DNA of 64,000 nucleotides from the NCBI GenBank assembly GCA_037043455.1, contig JAWPHD010001294.1, forward strand, positions 124,001 through 188,000, written 5' to 3'. A program made the translations under genes and the position numbers. This DNA is from Cyrtodaria siliqua. Taxonomy: Eukaryota > Mollusca > Bivalvia > Adapedonta > Hiatellidae. The notes under the pieces are model-generated. The model had not been told where the DNA came from. It searched no databases and saw nothing but the letters and a program-made list of their open reading frames with translations. Within the stretch, counting starts at the first letter, position 1. Every line of letters starts with the position of its first letter. Shown here piece after piece: positions 13,278 to 25,896 of the stretch.

Positions 13278-13994
13278 AGCAATTTTCATTGAAAAAAGGT
13301 GTGTATTATTCGATATAAGTAGATTGAACATGTACTAGCTTGCTTTAATATCAAGACCCAGCTGATTTTGGAAGAAACAATATCATTGCACAATGAACGT
13401 GCTAGAACGTTAAACACAAAAAGGTTAACGGGCGACGATGGACAGTACCCAATCTCTCAAACTGTCTGACTTCCGGTCAGAGGAGGTAACCAGAGACGTG
13501 ATAACACTGTATAACATCTATGAATAACACGGTGTTGTGTCTCTGATAAAACACGCAGACTTGTATTGGATATTGAAAATGTTTCTCTTCATCATACTGT
13601 TACACTAATTTTCAAAAGCGAGCATTATCTAATGGAGACGTGTGGTCCATGATGTAGTAAAAGCGCCATAGATGAATAAATGTGTTTTCTGTTGGCAGGG
13701 AAAGAATCCCCTAAGGATAATACAACAGCTAAACAAACACAACGAATACACTGTATTGATATAAGCCCTGCAACCGGAGCCTATATGTCTGACATAAAAG
13801 TGCAAATTTCAATTTTAACATGGATTTATCATGATACATCAATGCTTCTGGGATTGTAATAAAGCAAGTACTCATTTATCGGTATAACAGTGATATTGTA
13901 TTAACTACGCGAATAATTAACAAACCATTGGCATGTACAGAGTGACACGTTAAGTCACTGTTACTGGCATGTAGTAGCACCCATTTAGACTGTA

Positions 13995-15137
13995 AGGATG
14001 TATGGATGCATCTGAAGGATGTATGGATGTATGGATGTGTGGATGTATGGATGTATCTGTATGGATGTATTGATGTATGGCTGTATCTGTATGGATGTAT
14101 CTGTATGGATGTATGGATGTACCTGTATGGATGTATGGATGTATCTGTATGGATGAATGGATGAATGGATGTATGGATGTATCTGTATGGATGTATGGAT
14201 GTATGGATGTATGGATGTGTGGATGTATGGATGTATCTGTATGGATGTATTGATGTATGGATGTATCTGTATGGATGTATGGATGTATCTGTATGGATGT
14301 ATGGATGTATCTGTATGGATGAATGGATGTATGGATGAATGGATGTATCTGTATGGATGTATGGATGTATGGATGTGTGGATGTATGGATGTATCTGTAT
14401 GGATGTATTGATGTATGGGTGTATCTGTATGGATGTATCTGTATGGATGTATGGTTGTATCTGTATGGATGTATGGATGTATCTGTATGGATGAATGGAT
14501 GTATGGATGTATGGATGTATTTGTATGGATGTATGGATGTATCTGTATGGATGTATGGATGTATCTGTATGGATGTATGCATTTATGGATGTATCTTTAG
14601 CAATGTATCTGTATGGATGTATGGATGTATCTGTGGGGATGTATCTGTATGGATGTATGGATGTATCTGTATGGATGTATGGATGTATTTGTATGGATGT
14701 ATGGATGTATCTGTAAGGATGCATGGATGTATTGATGTTTACGTATGGATGTATGAATGTATCTGTACTGATGTATGGTTGTATATGTATGGATATATGG
14801 ATGTATGGGTGTATCTGTGTGGATGTATCTGTATGGATGTATAGATGTATGGATGTGTGGATATATGGATGTATGGATGTATGTATGAATATGTATGGAT
14901 GTATGGATTTATAAGTATGGATGTATATGTATGGATGTATCTGTATGGATGTATGCGTGTGGGTGTATGGATGTACGGATGTATCTGTATGGATGTATGT
15001 ATGTATGTGTGAGGGTTTATGGATGTATGGATGTATCTGTATGGCTGTATGGATGTATATGTATTGATGTATTTGTATGGATGTATCTGTATGGATGTAT
15101 CTTTATGGATGTATGGAACTATGGATGTATAGTTGTG
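13995..15137 (+). repeat. GGATGTAT / CTGTAT minisatellite, array B
   Basis: About 1.14 kb of the same two-word repeat as at 735-2590, flanked by the same unique sequence on both sides (TTTAGACTGTAAGGATGTAT before, AGTTGTGTTCCATAT after). Long frames on both strands here, up to 282 codons on the - strand, are products of the repeat. One of them runs into flanking unique DNA. Confidence 0.95.
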
Positions 15138-16591
15138 TTCCATATAGCCGGAAAACGTTCCAAAATAGCAATTCAAATCAATTTCAATATTATTGTGAAC
15201 GCTCACATAATAAATGCTGTGGGAATAATATTTGCCAAACTTTTAGTATAAAATGATAACATACTTATCACACGTACCTACTGTAGTTTGGGAAGTTGTT
15301 ATAGTGAACGTTAACTGGATACATAATTTATTATAAAATGTTAAACGGTTTACCGTGACAACGACACACGAACATCAGCACTCATTGATATATTCCGTCT
15401 GCAATGCAATTACCATCAGCAGAATTATCGTTAACACTGGTAGTGTAAATGTGAGAATTTTCTAACTGAGTTAACGCAGCCAGTCAGTTTAAGTAATTTC
15501 AGAGAGAGCAGTGAATATATGTAGAACACATCTGACAATAAAGCCAATACTATATCGTCTTTTATAACAGTTTATATCACTTCGAAACGTAAAGACACAT
15601 CAGTAGAAATAACATAATTTTATACATAGTTACAATGTTATCTCTTGTTTGTGTTTGTTGCTTCCAAAGGATCCCCTTTCAATATTTATTAAAGTATGCA
15701 ATGTAGGATATATTTCAAACAATTCACACATACAACCAAGTCTGCTTTTTAACACGCAGACCTCGATCGACAGACTGAATTGCATTAACACATCGCCATT
15801 ATTTGTCAATTTGGCTACATAACCAGTTTTCAAGGAAATGTGTATTTGCATTATTTCAGTCATCATTATTCTTAATGGTTCGGATACAATTCTCTGCAGG
15901 ATACTGTGATAGCCCTAATCTATTTTGGAAGCTCGAATTATTGTTCCAACATTTAAACGCCTTTCATGAATGTGACGATATCATCCTGATTTACCGATGT
16001 AGATGTAAACAATTCGATTACTATGTTGAAATAATAATCCTCTGAATCTTGCTGACATTTTAAATCCGTTAGGACTGGTTTTGCAATACATTTAATTAAC
16101 CGGAATTAATGCTCATAATATAAACGATATGCATGAAAACGAATCCATCACGGATATCCGCTTCTGATAGGGACATTCCTCGGTATAACTGTTTTAATTG
16201 AACCTCGGAATTGCTTCGATTCCGATAAAAAAACAATCATACCTCATATTGAAATTCCCGCTCTTCACCGGATACCCATGACAGATTCTTATAATGTCTC
16301 TGAATAACACGTATGGATGTATGTATGTCTCTGATAAAATGCACATTATTTTATTGACTATCGAACTTGTTTCTGTCTTGCGTTAATCATATTATGTTAA
16401 GCATTTTCTCCGCAAAACGCGAATTATCTAATAGAAAACGGTCGTCCATGCTGCAATAAGAGCACTAAAGATGAACAATAGTGTCTTCTGTCTGGCAAAA
16501 TGGTTCCCCCGAGCATATTAAAAATGCAAATATATTATATCTGTTGATAAACCCTGCAAAATAACCGTAAGTGGTTGGCTGTTTTAGAAGT

Positions 16592-16749
16592 GCCGTTTTC
16601 CTGTGTCAGTTTCAATAGTAAGATGCATTTATCAAATAACAACGCTTTTCAGAGTGTAAGAAAGCCATGTGCCGTTTTCCTGTGTCAGTTTCAATAGTAA
16701 GATGCATTTATCAAATAACAACGCTTTTCAGAGTGTAAGAAAGCCATGT
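16592..16749 (+). repeat. 79-bp tandem duplication (2 units) in copy B
   Basis: Two units starting GCCGTTTTCCTGTGTCAGTT. They correspond to 4522-4680 in A and to a single unit in C. Confidence 0.85.
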
Positions 16750-17789
16750 AGGCCGTGTGCTGCTACCCACATTTTGACATATTGGTACCACTCAAGCTGG
16801 CAAATTCTAATATGCATTTTTGGAAAGGTCAATGTCTTACGCTTCTTTAAAGCCAGGATAGTATGTTTAGTTCGATAGCTTAAGTGTGTAAAACTATTGC
16901 TTGATAAAGGGAGATAATTTTTAAGAAAATGTTCTAAATTGATATAAAAATGGATGTATGGCATGGATTAACTCCACCATTTTTTGTGTGTATTTGATGT
17001 CATTCAAAATGGTTATGTAAGACATATAAACATATAACAATTCAATAGTTCAACCCCTAAAAACGTATAAAAACATATGGAAGCAAACATGTAACCATTT
17101 TAATCATTAAACGCACATTCTATCGAAACAAGGTACAGATAACCAAACAAACTAGAATGTATTTATACTTTTTAAGCAAATTACATGCTAATATAGTTTT
17201 TTACATTCTATATATACGAAACAATACCAAATAATATAAACGTGTGACTTCTCTGTAATAGTGGTGTTGCTATAAAGGGAGATAATAAAGTACATTTTAA
17301 GTTTTTAAATAAAACGATTGAGCTTACATTACAAAATGATTCACAGAAATGTTGCAATTCAAAGTTCCATTTTATTTGTCTTTGTGTCACCTTCGTAGCA
17401 TGGCAGACAGGTAGGGATCGCTTTGAACGTAGTCTGTCGTCATTCATCGTCTTCGTCTATCTGTCCGTCACGCTTTAACCTGCAACCTGCACTTGGTCAT
17501 AACTGAAGAAGTATTTAATCTATGTTCATGAAACATCATGACTTCATGAACATCTTCATCTCTCCCCAATGATTGTCGTTACACATGTCTAGTAACTTTG
17601 TCTTTCATTTCGACAAAGTTATGCCCCTTTCAAATAAACCTTTAACTGCAGTCTGACCTAGCTTATAACGTTAAATAATCACATGGCAGCCTATAAAAGT
17701 GTTCTGTGGTACAACGTTCTAGTTATTTATTTAACATTTGCAAAAGCATATGTGATTATCAGACCTCGATTCCATCATTGAATTATTTA

Positions 17790-18273
17790 CACTCAAGTGA
17801 TATGAAAACGCAACACGGGAATTTCCGCTATATATTGTATATACTGCACACTTAATTGCACATACTATTCCAAAGAAATCCCAAGATGTTTTTTTAAAAA
17901 GAAAGTTGCAGTTAACTAGAGAAAGGACACAACTGTGATGTTGTAGACGTTTTAATCACACTACACTTTGTAACAAGAACTTCATACATGTTGAAGTAGC
18001 TCTTTGAAAAATTGAGCTAGTTCAGTACTGTATTTAACGTAAATAGTTTGCAAAATGTTGCATCCTAAGTTTGCTCACATGATTGAGCCAAACGCGTACT
18101 CTGTGAATAATGAATCATTGAAGGAATACTATTTGCTGTAATATTTGTTGTTTTAGTATTTTTTCCAAAAGGATAGGTCTTACGTAGCCATGTACCATTC
18201 GATTAAAAGCAGCATATTGTACATACAATATATAGCGGAAATTCCCGTGTTGCGTTTTCATATCACTTGAGTG
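17790..18273. mobile_element. 484-bp MITE with 51-bp perfect terminal inverted repeats and TA duplication
   Basis: The element starts CACTCAAGTGATATGAAAAC and ends with its reverse complement. The first and last 51 bases are perfect inverted repeats by eye. A TA dinucleotide lies on each side (17788-17789 and 18274-18275). Copies A (near 5670) and C (near 10765) show the empty site, GAATTATA(C/T)ACTATT, so this is a precise insertion into B. The TA target fits the Tc1/mariner superfamily. The 382-bp interior has no transposase, making it non-autonomous. The 60-codon frame inside it is incidental. Confidence 0.93.
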
Positions 18274-19513
18274 TACTATTGTTAAATTTACCTTCACACT
18301 GACAATATGTATAGCATAATTTTTAAAAGAACACCACTGTTAAAAAAAGAAAAATATTCTTTATATCCCATGTGCCTTCAGTTCACAAATGATACACATG
18401 AAAAGCGTGCACTTGCATTGTAATCTGAAACATGTGGTATGGTGAAACTTTCGGAAAAACAGTTTATTAGATTTGTTATTTGGTTTGAACCATTTTTGTT
18501 CGAATATAGACATGCTAATGATCAAATGTTTTTTTTGGCAATGTTTCTATGCAAAATAGTCACTCACTCAGTTCTGTGTAACACATCAACAAATATAGTT
18601 GCCGGTTATAAAATCTTTACAGAGAAAGTCCATCAACGCCATTATACTATAACATTGAGATTATTTCGAAACCACATGCCATTGAAAGAATATCTTTGCC
18701 TTTTTACAATGGTGTGGTTCAACATTTGGATGATGTGATGGCGTAGCTTATTTTATTTAAAAATGATGTCTCGTCTGCTCTCGCTGGATAAATGGAACAA
18801 TTTAGTTGACATTAAAAAAACAACACAAAAAACACTTTGAATAAAATTGCGTCATTAAAATTGCGTCATACTTATCGGATATAAAGGGCACAATTTCAGC
18901 CATATACGTATTCTTTCTGATATTATGTTCACGTAAACAATATATAATTACTGTAATGTACTTCATGGTTGGCACTGCTTATGCCTAAAGTATGTATTTG
19001 GTTGAAAATTGCACTTGACCATACCCTATCTATTTTGGAGGTTGTTTTTATATAAAGATGGCAGATCAATAGTACTTTAATATACAGCAGCTAACGGGTG
19101 TTACACGTGATGCAAGTTAACACAGGGTAGATACAAAGGCAATGTTGCAAAGAGGTTTGAATTATTAGCACAGCAGTATTTGCTTCAATTCTTAGGAGTA
19201 GGAAATCGTTCTTAAACGAAAACGAAAACAACTGATTTACAAAGTAGTTTGAGTATAATTTATGACTTCTGACAGAAAAGTAAAAGCTAGTAACCGCTAA
19301 AGCAATAGGACAGAGCATTAGTGTTCAATGTGAAACTTGTCCTAGTTTTTATTGATATAATCCTTAATGATAGTTAAAACAATTAACAACACATACTTAT
19401 AAACGTTTCGCCTTGACAACCTTCCTCATAATTTCATTTTCTGATATAATCATTCAAATGCAAAGTGATTAAAAAATCAAAAATCATTTGACAGTTGCAC
19501 TTATTCCATTCCA

Positions 19514-20114
19514 ATGCTTGCGATTTCATTCAGTTGCACTTACGATTTCATTTTTCTCCGTAAACATCCCGGACACATACAGATCCCGGAAACATTGCCG
19601 CATTCTACACTGAGTAGACTGATCTACGAGAATGTCAAATCCACAGGCGAACCGGAAACCTCTGAACGTTCCAAAATATGTGTTGATACTATTCAAGTTT
19701 CTAAGACGAGTTCTCTAGGAATTCAAGTTGTAAAGCATGCTTATCGCCGCTTACATGAATCACAGTCTGTTAACCAAAGACAAATACAAAACCCATTTCA
19801 GCTAAATAATCCAGTGTATCATTACAACGGCTTGTATGTCCATCCTATAGCGTTGTGGATTCAATTGGTCAGCTATTGGTGAGAAGTATTCCCCATACAT
19901 ATGCAGTAGCAACAATACAACATTTGCGTGCATACCACCACATGCAAACAAGGACCTCAGAAAGGCTTACATACCTTTAGAAGAGGGATGGTACATCTTG
20001 GACTTTGTAATAAGGCCTGATATAACAGATGAACCATCTGTTCCTTTACAATTTCGGAATGTTATCAAAGTATCAAACGAAACTTACTCTACACTGTACT
20101 TGCAGAAAGCATAG
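19514..20114 (+). pseudogene. Broken coding fragment or terminal exon, unknown family
   Basis: A 122-codon frame (19514-19882) ends at TGG TGA. A second frame without a start Met runs 19869-20111, with a stop at 20112-20114. The second frame has 81 residues of ordinary protein composition: an N-terminal stretch with two Cys, a core reading GWYILDFVIRP, then DITDEPSVPLQF and a C-terminal STLYLQKA. The composition is unlike the surrounding AT-rich noise, and an AATAAA follows at 20155-20160. The simplest reading is one coding unit with a frameshift near 19865, either a decayed gene or the last exon of a gene. I do not recognise the family. It sits just after the end of duplication B, so it is outside the duplicated block. 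Confidence 0.45.
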
Positions 20115-21608
20115 ACTTCATTGTGTTGTAACATATGCTTTTTAGCAATAGTTTAATAAAAGAAACACTACAAGGGCATTTACGTATGCAATTTGTGAGT
20201 TTGAGTTTAATAAAATCGTTTAAAATATCTTCAATCTATGCATTACAAATACATGATATTCATGCAATTCTTTTTTTAACCTATTTTTTTTTGTGTGTTC
20301 GCCCATTTCTCCCCCCCCCCCCATAAACACGAACATAATAAGAAAAGGTTAAAAAAAAAACTTCAGCTCCCTTTCATTTCAAAACGAATTATTTTTAATA
20401 AATATTAAAGTTTTCTTAATTTCGTTTTGCAGTTTTCAAGTAACTTCGGAACTTTTTGTCTGTACGTTAATACATATTTATTTACATTTTTGAAAACTAC
20501 TTTGTTTTGTTATGAATAAATATCCAAAATCATTTTATTTCATGCTTTATTTTTGTAGATTTTCTCCAAAAATGTCAGGATGTGTAAACTTTGTTTATTC
20601 TAAACATTTTTCTCATGTACATTAATATAATAGAATGTTTAAAGAACATTCAACTCCCTTATATTGCAATAAACTGTATTTTAAATAGTCCAGTTTTCGG
20701 CGGTTTTGGTTTAGTTTTCGATATTTTGGACCAAAAGAAATGGCATTTCAAATCTCTAATCCTTTAGGACTGTCTCTTCTGTAGCTCATGACACCTTTAC
20801 ATTTAAATAAATACTACAAACGACTTCTGTTTTGTTATGTTTTAATCATAATTTAAAATTTCATAACTATTCCAAAAATCAGCGACTTTAATTAATTGTG
20901 TGTTGATTTCCCCCCAAAATTTCAAGATCTATATGTTTTATTCATTCCAAATATTTGTTTTCATGAACATGTGCATAACAGATAACTTTAAGGACTTTCA
21001 ATCTCCCTATATTGTAATGAGAATTATATTTTTAAAAGTAATTGCAACTGTTGGCCTAAAAATGTCCCAGTTTTTCCAAATCTCTCATCCCCTATATCTC
21101 AAGACATCTTTAGATGACTGAAAACACTTTAAATACTTATATTTGTTTAATTAGAAGTGTTAATATTTGTTTAAAAAATTATTCCAAAAATCAGCGATTT
21201 GTATGCTTTTTTTTTGCTGATTTCCCCCTAAAATGGCAAGCTGTATACATTTTGTTCATTTCAAATATTATTTTTAAGTTATATGAATATAACAATAATG
21301 TGTTAAGCTACCGTTTCAGAAAAACTATCCTGGCTTTTTCTTTTTTACTAAGATATATCTAAAAGGTGGTAGCATTTAAAATTTGCCAGCAGAGTCGGTA
21401 CCGAAAAGTTAAGTAGCCCATGGTCTAATGGTGTACTAATCGAAATGCACTAGTGGATCAGCTATTGTACACAGAAAATTGTTTAGTTCCAATTATTTGC
21501 ATGCTTGACATATTTGGCATCCTACTTTCTAAAACTATCAGTTTTACTCAAACTGTTCTATAACAAAAATCAATAAAACACTCACTATTGTAAGATATTC
21601 TATATATA
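20115..21608. other. AT-rich non-coding stretch
   Basis: Very AT-rich, with a run of 12 C at 20311-20322. The recurring phrases TTCCAAAAATCAGCGA(C/T)TT and TGATTTCCCCC near 20870-20915 and 21180-21230 suggest a diverged internal duplication. No gene seen. Confidence 0.5.
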
Positions 21609-22869
21609 CGAGGGGGATTCAATAAATTCTGTCACTGGTATTCGGAACTAATAGATACTGGAAATATAAAAACACTTATTATTACATTCCCCCTGAACAG
21701 ATACACACTTTCGGTGTCGCGCTATCCATGACGTAAACGCAGCAAAGTAGTCTCCCCTTGGTATACTGTTGACACACTGAAATATTCCGGCACCAATGGC
21801 ACTTCTGGAAGCATAGCGTCTACCAGAGAGGCTTTTCTTCAGCAAAGGGAATAGGAAAAAGTCACATGGAGGTCGGAAGAATAAGGTGAGTGTTCAAGCT
21901 GTACCACTTTTTCTTGCTCCAAGAAAGACTGCACAATTTTAGCTTTGTGAGCTGAAGCATTGTCATGAATCAGCTGGATGCCATTCAACACTTTACTTGT
22001 GCGTTTTTTCTTGTAATTATTTTTGACTGCGAACTTTGACCTTGTAAAATTTGGCCGTGATGGTTTTTCCCTGTTTGCATGGAATTTGTACCAAAGGGCC
22101 ACTGGAATTAAAGAAAATTGCATCCAAAAATCTTTTTAGCGTTTTTTGTTCGTTTTGCCAAAAACGATCTTTCCTTGGGGCTCAAAATAGTACACCGACG
22201 TTTCATCTCCAGTGAGCAACTCAGAACTTTTTCTAGGATGCAATTTTCATGTTTTTTAAGAAGATTTTTAGCACATTTTAAGCGTTTGGCCTTTTGTTCA
22301 GTTGACAGCAAATGAGGGACCCATCTAGCACAACGCTTCTTTAATTTCAAAGAGTCAGTCAAAAGGTGATGAGTTGTGCCTGCTGAGATGCCAAGACTAT
22401 TAGCTATCTTAGAATCAGTACACCGCCCATCTTCGTCTACCATGGCCTTCACAGCATCAATGTTCTCCTTTGTTGCTGCAACAACAGGCCTGCCAGGACG
22501 GTTACGGTCATTAATGCTAAGTTTGCCTTAGCCCAACGAAAAACCGTTCTCAATGTCACGGCAGAACTGCCATGACACAGTTCAGCATATATCTCTTTTG
22601 CAGGTACTTTTAAAGCAACCCTGGCTTTAATGTAAGCCCTAATTTCAATTTTTTCTTCACTTTTCATGACAGCATTGAAATATAGTCACTACACAGGAGT
22701 TCGCATAATTCAACAATGGATATCTCCGTCAATTGTTATCGGATTAAACCGCTATTTTGCATGGACGTTGTTAGTGAAATCGCCTTCAAATGCACGAGTT
22801 TTCAGTGCGGTAATGTAAGGCGGTTTCTACGGAAGCGCATTAGTGACAGAATATATTGAATGCCCCTCG
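21609..22869 (-). mobile_element. Mariner-like DNA transposon, complete ends, dead transposase
   Basis: 1261 bp, the usual size for mariner. It is bounded by TA on each side and by terminal inverted repeats that match at 26 of 28 positions (CGAGGGGGATTCAATAAATT left, CGAGGGGCATTCAATATATT right, read inward). The ends are intact, so loss of activity is in the coding region. The insertion lies in AT-rich DNA without a second copy in this window. Confidence 0.95.
21648..22667 (-). pseudogene. Mariner transposase pseudogene (DD34D family)
   Basis: The coding remnant is on the - strand. From the N-terminus: a helix-turn-helix region with IRAYIK-like and TVFRWAKAN segments (22449-22667); a second DNA-binding part with the typical CARWVPHLL and EQKAKR stretch (22108-22452); first catalytic Asp in TGDET followed by VYYFEP, in another frame near 22170-22200; second catalytic Asp in HDNASAH (21839-22123); YSSDL; then third catalytic Asp in CDFFLF and PLLKK near 21835-21855, again after a frame change; and the C-terminal region with FTSW and R..C (21648-21845). 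At least three frame breaks separate these parts, so no active enzyme is encoded. The motif order and spacing identify mariner with confidence. The subfamily was not resolved. Confidence 0.92.
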
Positions 22870-23619
22870 TATAAAAACAATGTATTTAGGGTCATGTGAA
22901 ATGTAAGCTTGGGCATATTGGACATATTAACTGTAAAATATAGGTTTTGAACTATTTTTCCTCTCGTTCAACACCAATCAAGTTAAAATGATTCATCATC
23001 AAAGCATCGGTTTCAGTCTTCCTTTTTACCTGGTGTAAACACCGAGCGGTATTTTGTGACACCGACCGTTCCAAGACATTAGCCCTATTGTCAACCCCCA
23101 TTTGTATGTGATGGCATACCTTGCCTTTTATTCATATTTGTATTTGTTGTTTGATTCTGTGCGTGTTTGTGGTTTTCTTTGGCCATTGGATGCTACATTT
23201 CATGTTCGATTTTCTTTATTGCTATTGCCATTCTTGCTTGTCTTTTTGCGTGTTTTGAGGTTTTCTGTGTTCTGTGAAAGCTACATTTCCTGTTCGACTT
23301 TTACACTTACTTTTATTTATATCCACTTTTACAACTGATTATGCAATAGTTACATAACTAATGAATACTGAGAACAGCGACATTAAAACCAACACAACTG
23401 TTCATGGTATCTTCTTTATACTCATATCCATATGATAAATTAGAACAACACTAAGTCCTGTAATGGTCTTATTGTGCTTAAAGTTACATAAAACGTTATC
23501 ATATCAAATCATGCCTATTTCCATGGAAAATTGTTAAACATTGATTCCTTTATGAATGCTGAACTCGACAAGCTTCTTTTATATCTGAATTATAAAACTG
23601 ACATAACTATAACTAATCT
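22870..23619. other. Spacer with retroelement-tail fragment
   Basis: About 23040-23300 resembles the + strand tail repeat of the reverse-transcriptase family (GACCGTTCCAAG, AGCCCTATTGTCAACCC, TTTGTGTTTGTG or near variants). The rest shows nothing recognisable. Confidence 0.55.
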
Positions 23620-24046
23620 TCTTATGGTGTAATTTAAAGCTGTAAAATGTCAACATGTACTCCGTTTCCATGGACACAAATAGGATTTTGTCAAAATGCT
23701 GTCCTTTAGGATCAGCTATTAAATAATATATTGGACTTTTGAACAACACTATTGAATACGATTTTTCATGGAAACAAGATAATATAATTATATGTGAACA
23801 CACAATACGATTGTTTTCAAAGTGAAGCCCGGAACACGTTCGATAAATATTGATTGGACTTAACAATAGATCGTCAAATAAAGCACATTAAATTCCCATT
23901 ACATCCCTCATCCAATGCACAAAATGCGGCCTCCAACAGGTAAAACAATCTGGCATCAAATAAATCAAACATGGATCAGAGACCTAGCACCATCGGATCT
24001 AATGATGTGGAGAAATTTAAACGAAATTAAACCTAAGAATACATAG

Positions 24047-24199
24047 AGGATCTTACATGAGTACTCATTCATTCTTGAATTTATTAAACGGGTTGGAAAA
24101 ATGATATAATGCGAGGCTCTTGCCGAGCATTATATCATTTTCGCATTATATCATTTTCATTTTTTTCATGAATGAGAACGAATGTTAGATTCTATTTAT
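24047..24199. mobile_element. AGGATCTT foldback MITE
   Basis: AGGATCTTACATGAG opens an imperfect palindrome with arms containing AATGATATAATGC and a GGCTCTTGCCGAGC-type turn. It closes with an approximate reverse complement and is followed by TTTATCACATAAC. A relative lies at 55230-55376, with the same opening and the same following sequence. D2 holds only the left part (45733-45790). There is no coding, and no clear target-site duplication was found. Confidence 0.65.
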
Positions 24200-24860
24200 C
24201 ACATAACTCACATATCGACTTTTAAAGCATTTTGCCTGTCGCTTTAACACGCGAAACCGGCATAGTCATAATAAACCGTGAGAATTGGATCATATAGTCA
24301 TTATCGATTTTTTGACAACGCGTGCTAGAATAGTTGTATATCGAAAATATAGAATGGTGTTATTCCACTCCCACAACGTAAGTCATGTGATAAATATTCA
24401 AACAACACTCAGATATAGTCGTTAAATATATTTACACATACTGTCCAACCGGGTGTGCATTCGCAAAGAAAGACGCACAGAAAAATGTACCATACCATTT
24501 AGACAGAATTGTCATTACCAAACAACACAACCACCGAAGACTCAAACCAACGATGTAACCCCAAAATCCTCAACGACGACACCGAGTCCAGCATCAGTAT
24601 CACCCAAATCGATCATATGCATAGATGAACGTAATATAATAACCATATTACGGGAGTTAACTTAAACTTCCGTGATATCGTTAAGTATAACTATATGAAA
24701 TGAACAATTCTTTAGAATTTTTTTTCAAATAAAATCTGTGTGAGATTAACGATATACAATCCTACTCTCTGCACCTCAAATGTGCAGTTGTGCACATGTA
24801 TACATTTATTTTATCCACATAATTGACGTGACTGTAAAAAAAACCAACATGTTTCATCCC

Positions 24861-25003
24861 AGCACGTTAAAGAAACATAGGAATATATTCGTCAGTAAGA
24901 TCAATACAGGTTCTCGGATTCTTATGTATCCTTCAACTCCCTCTGTGACGGTCCAACCCAATATATATACTGTGCTGATAAGTCGTTAAACGTAATTCAA
25001 TTC
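24861..25003 (+). mobile_element. SINE fragment, 3' half only
   Basis: Matches 41448-41586 of the full-length SINE from AGCACGTTAAAGAA through CCTATGTATCC-like sequence to CGTTAAAC and ATTCAATTC. The tRNA-like head and the first part of the body are absent, as expected of a 5'-truncated copy. It lies in the D1-only segment. Confidence 0.8.
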
Positions 25004-25405
25004 ACCCTGGATTTATACCGGTTGTATGCTTAGTATTCTCATGTCATGACATCCTTAAGAAACGTGTCTGTTATAACAATGATGTCTTAGAGGTGTGACG
25101 TATAAAGTAGTCATATATAAAACAGATGTCTTCAGAATCTGTCTTATCGAATACAAGACGGAGATAGTGGAAATCGATTACTACGTCGTTTTACTTGCAT
25201 TTAAAAGAAATCATTATCTGTATAGCATATTAAGTTCAAAGAATTGAATCTCAAATGCATTGACGATAATTTATAGACGGGTTCTGCTTTTTTATTAGAG
25301 TTTAAATGCGGAGACAACTTATACAGTTAGATCAAACAAATCAGAAAATAACACATAGTCCAAGTTTCTCGCGAAAAGCAGCAAACTTGAAGTGTTGTTC
25401 CAGCC

Positions 25406-25896
25406 TTAAAGGGGCTGATGCAATAAAACACGATTTACTTAAAATTGCTCTGAAAAACTTGAAAAAAGCTGAAAGAATGATCAAAATGCCATGAAAAATA
25501 AAGGAAATATGACATATTGAAAATGTGCAAAGAACATAAATGGGGCGGCCATCTTGGAACGATGACGTCATCCCGCCTTTTTACCGTAGCATATTTAAAT
25601 ATACATTTTAAAGCAAAGAACATCACTGCAAATTGATTGAAAAAATATACATACGAAAAATGTATCAATTGTATGGTTGTTTTTCATTTGCAGTGATTTT
25701 CTTTGCTTTAAAAGATATGTTGCCAATATGCCATATCGTCCAAGTTCCAAGATGGCCGCCTCCATTTAATGTTTCTTTGCAAATTTTCAATAGGTCATAT
25801 TTGTTATGGCAGTTTGATAATTCTTTCAGCTTTTTCCAAGTTGTTCAGAGCCCTTTAAAATAAACATTGTTGAAAAAAGTGCATCAATCCCTTTAG
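25406..25896. mobile_element. Palindromic MITE with ATF/CREB- and YY1-type motifs (D1 copy)
   Basis: A long imperfect inverted repeat of about 490 bp. The left end TTAAAGGGGCTGATGCA and right end TGCATCAATCCCTTTAG are reverse complements with few changes. The arms contain CTCTGAAAAACTTGAAAAAA-like sequence and its inverse. The left arm carries GCGGCCATCTTGG (YY1-type core) followed by TGACGTCA (25563-25570). The right arm has AAGATGGCCGCC (25749-25760) but has lost the TGACGTCA. No transposase is encoded. The 70-80-codon frames here are incidental. Confidence 0.75.

Larger units (their letters stand above)
13278..19500 (+). repeat. Segmental duplication, copy B
   Basis: Same orientation as copy A. 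It starts at ACAGCAATTTTCATT, matching base 1 of the window, and ends near GACAGTTGCAC, where homology to A stops. It holds the shorter minisatellite, the 79-bp pair at 16592-16749 and a private 484-bp MITE at 17790-18273. Relative to A it lacks about 3190-3280 and 3537-3928. No intact gene is seen. Confidence 0.9.

Noticed and set aside
20311..20322. Run of 12 C as a structured regulatory element
   Set aside because: A lone homopolymer, likely slippage or sequencing-prone, with no supporting context.
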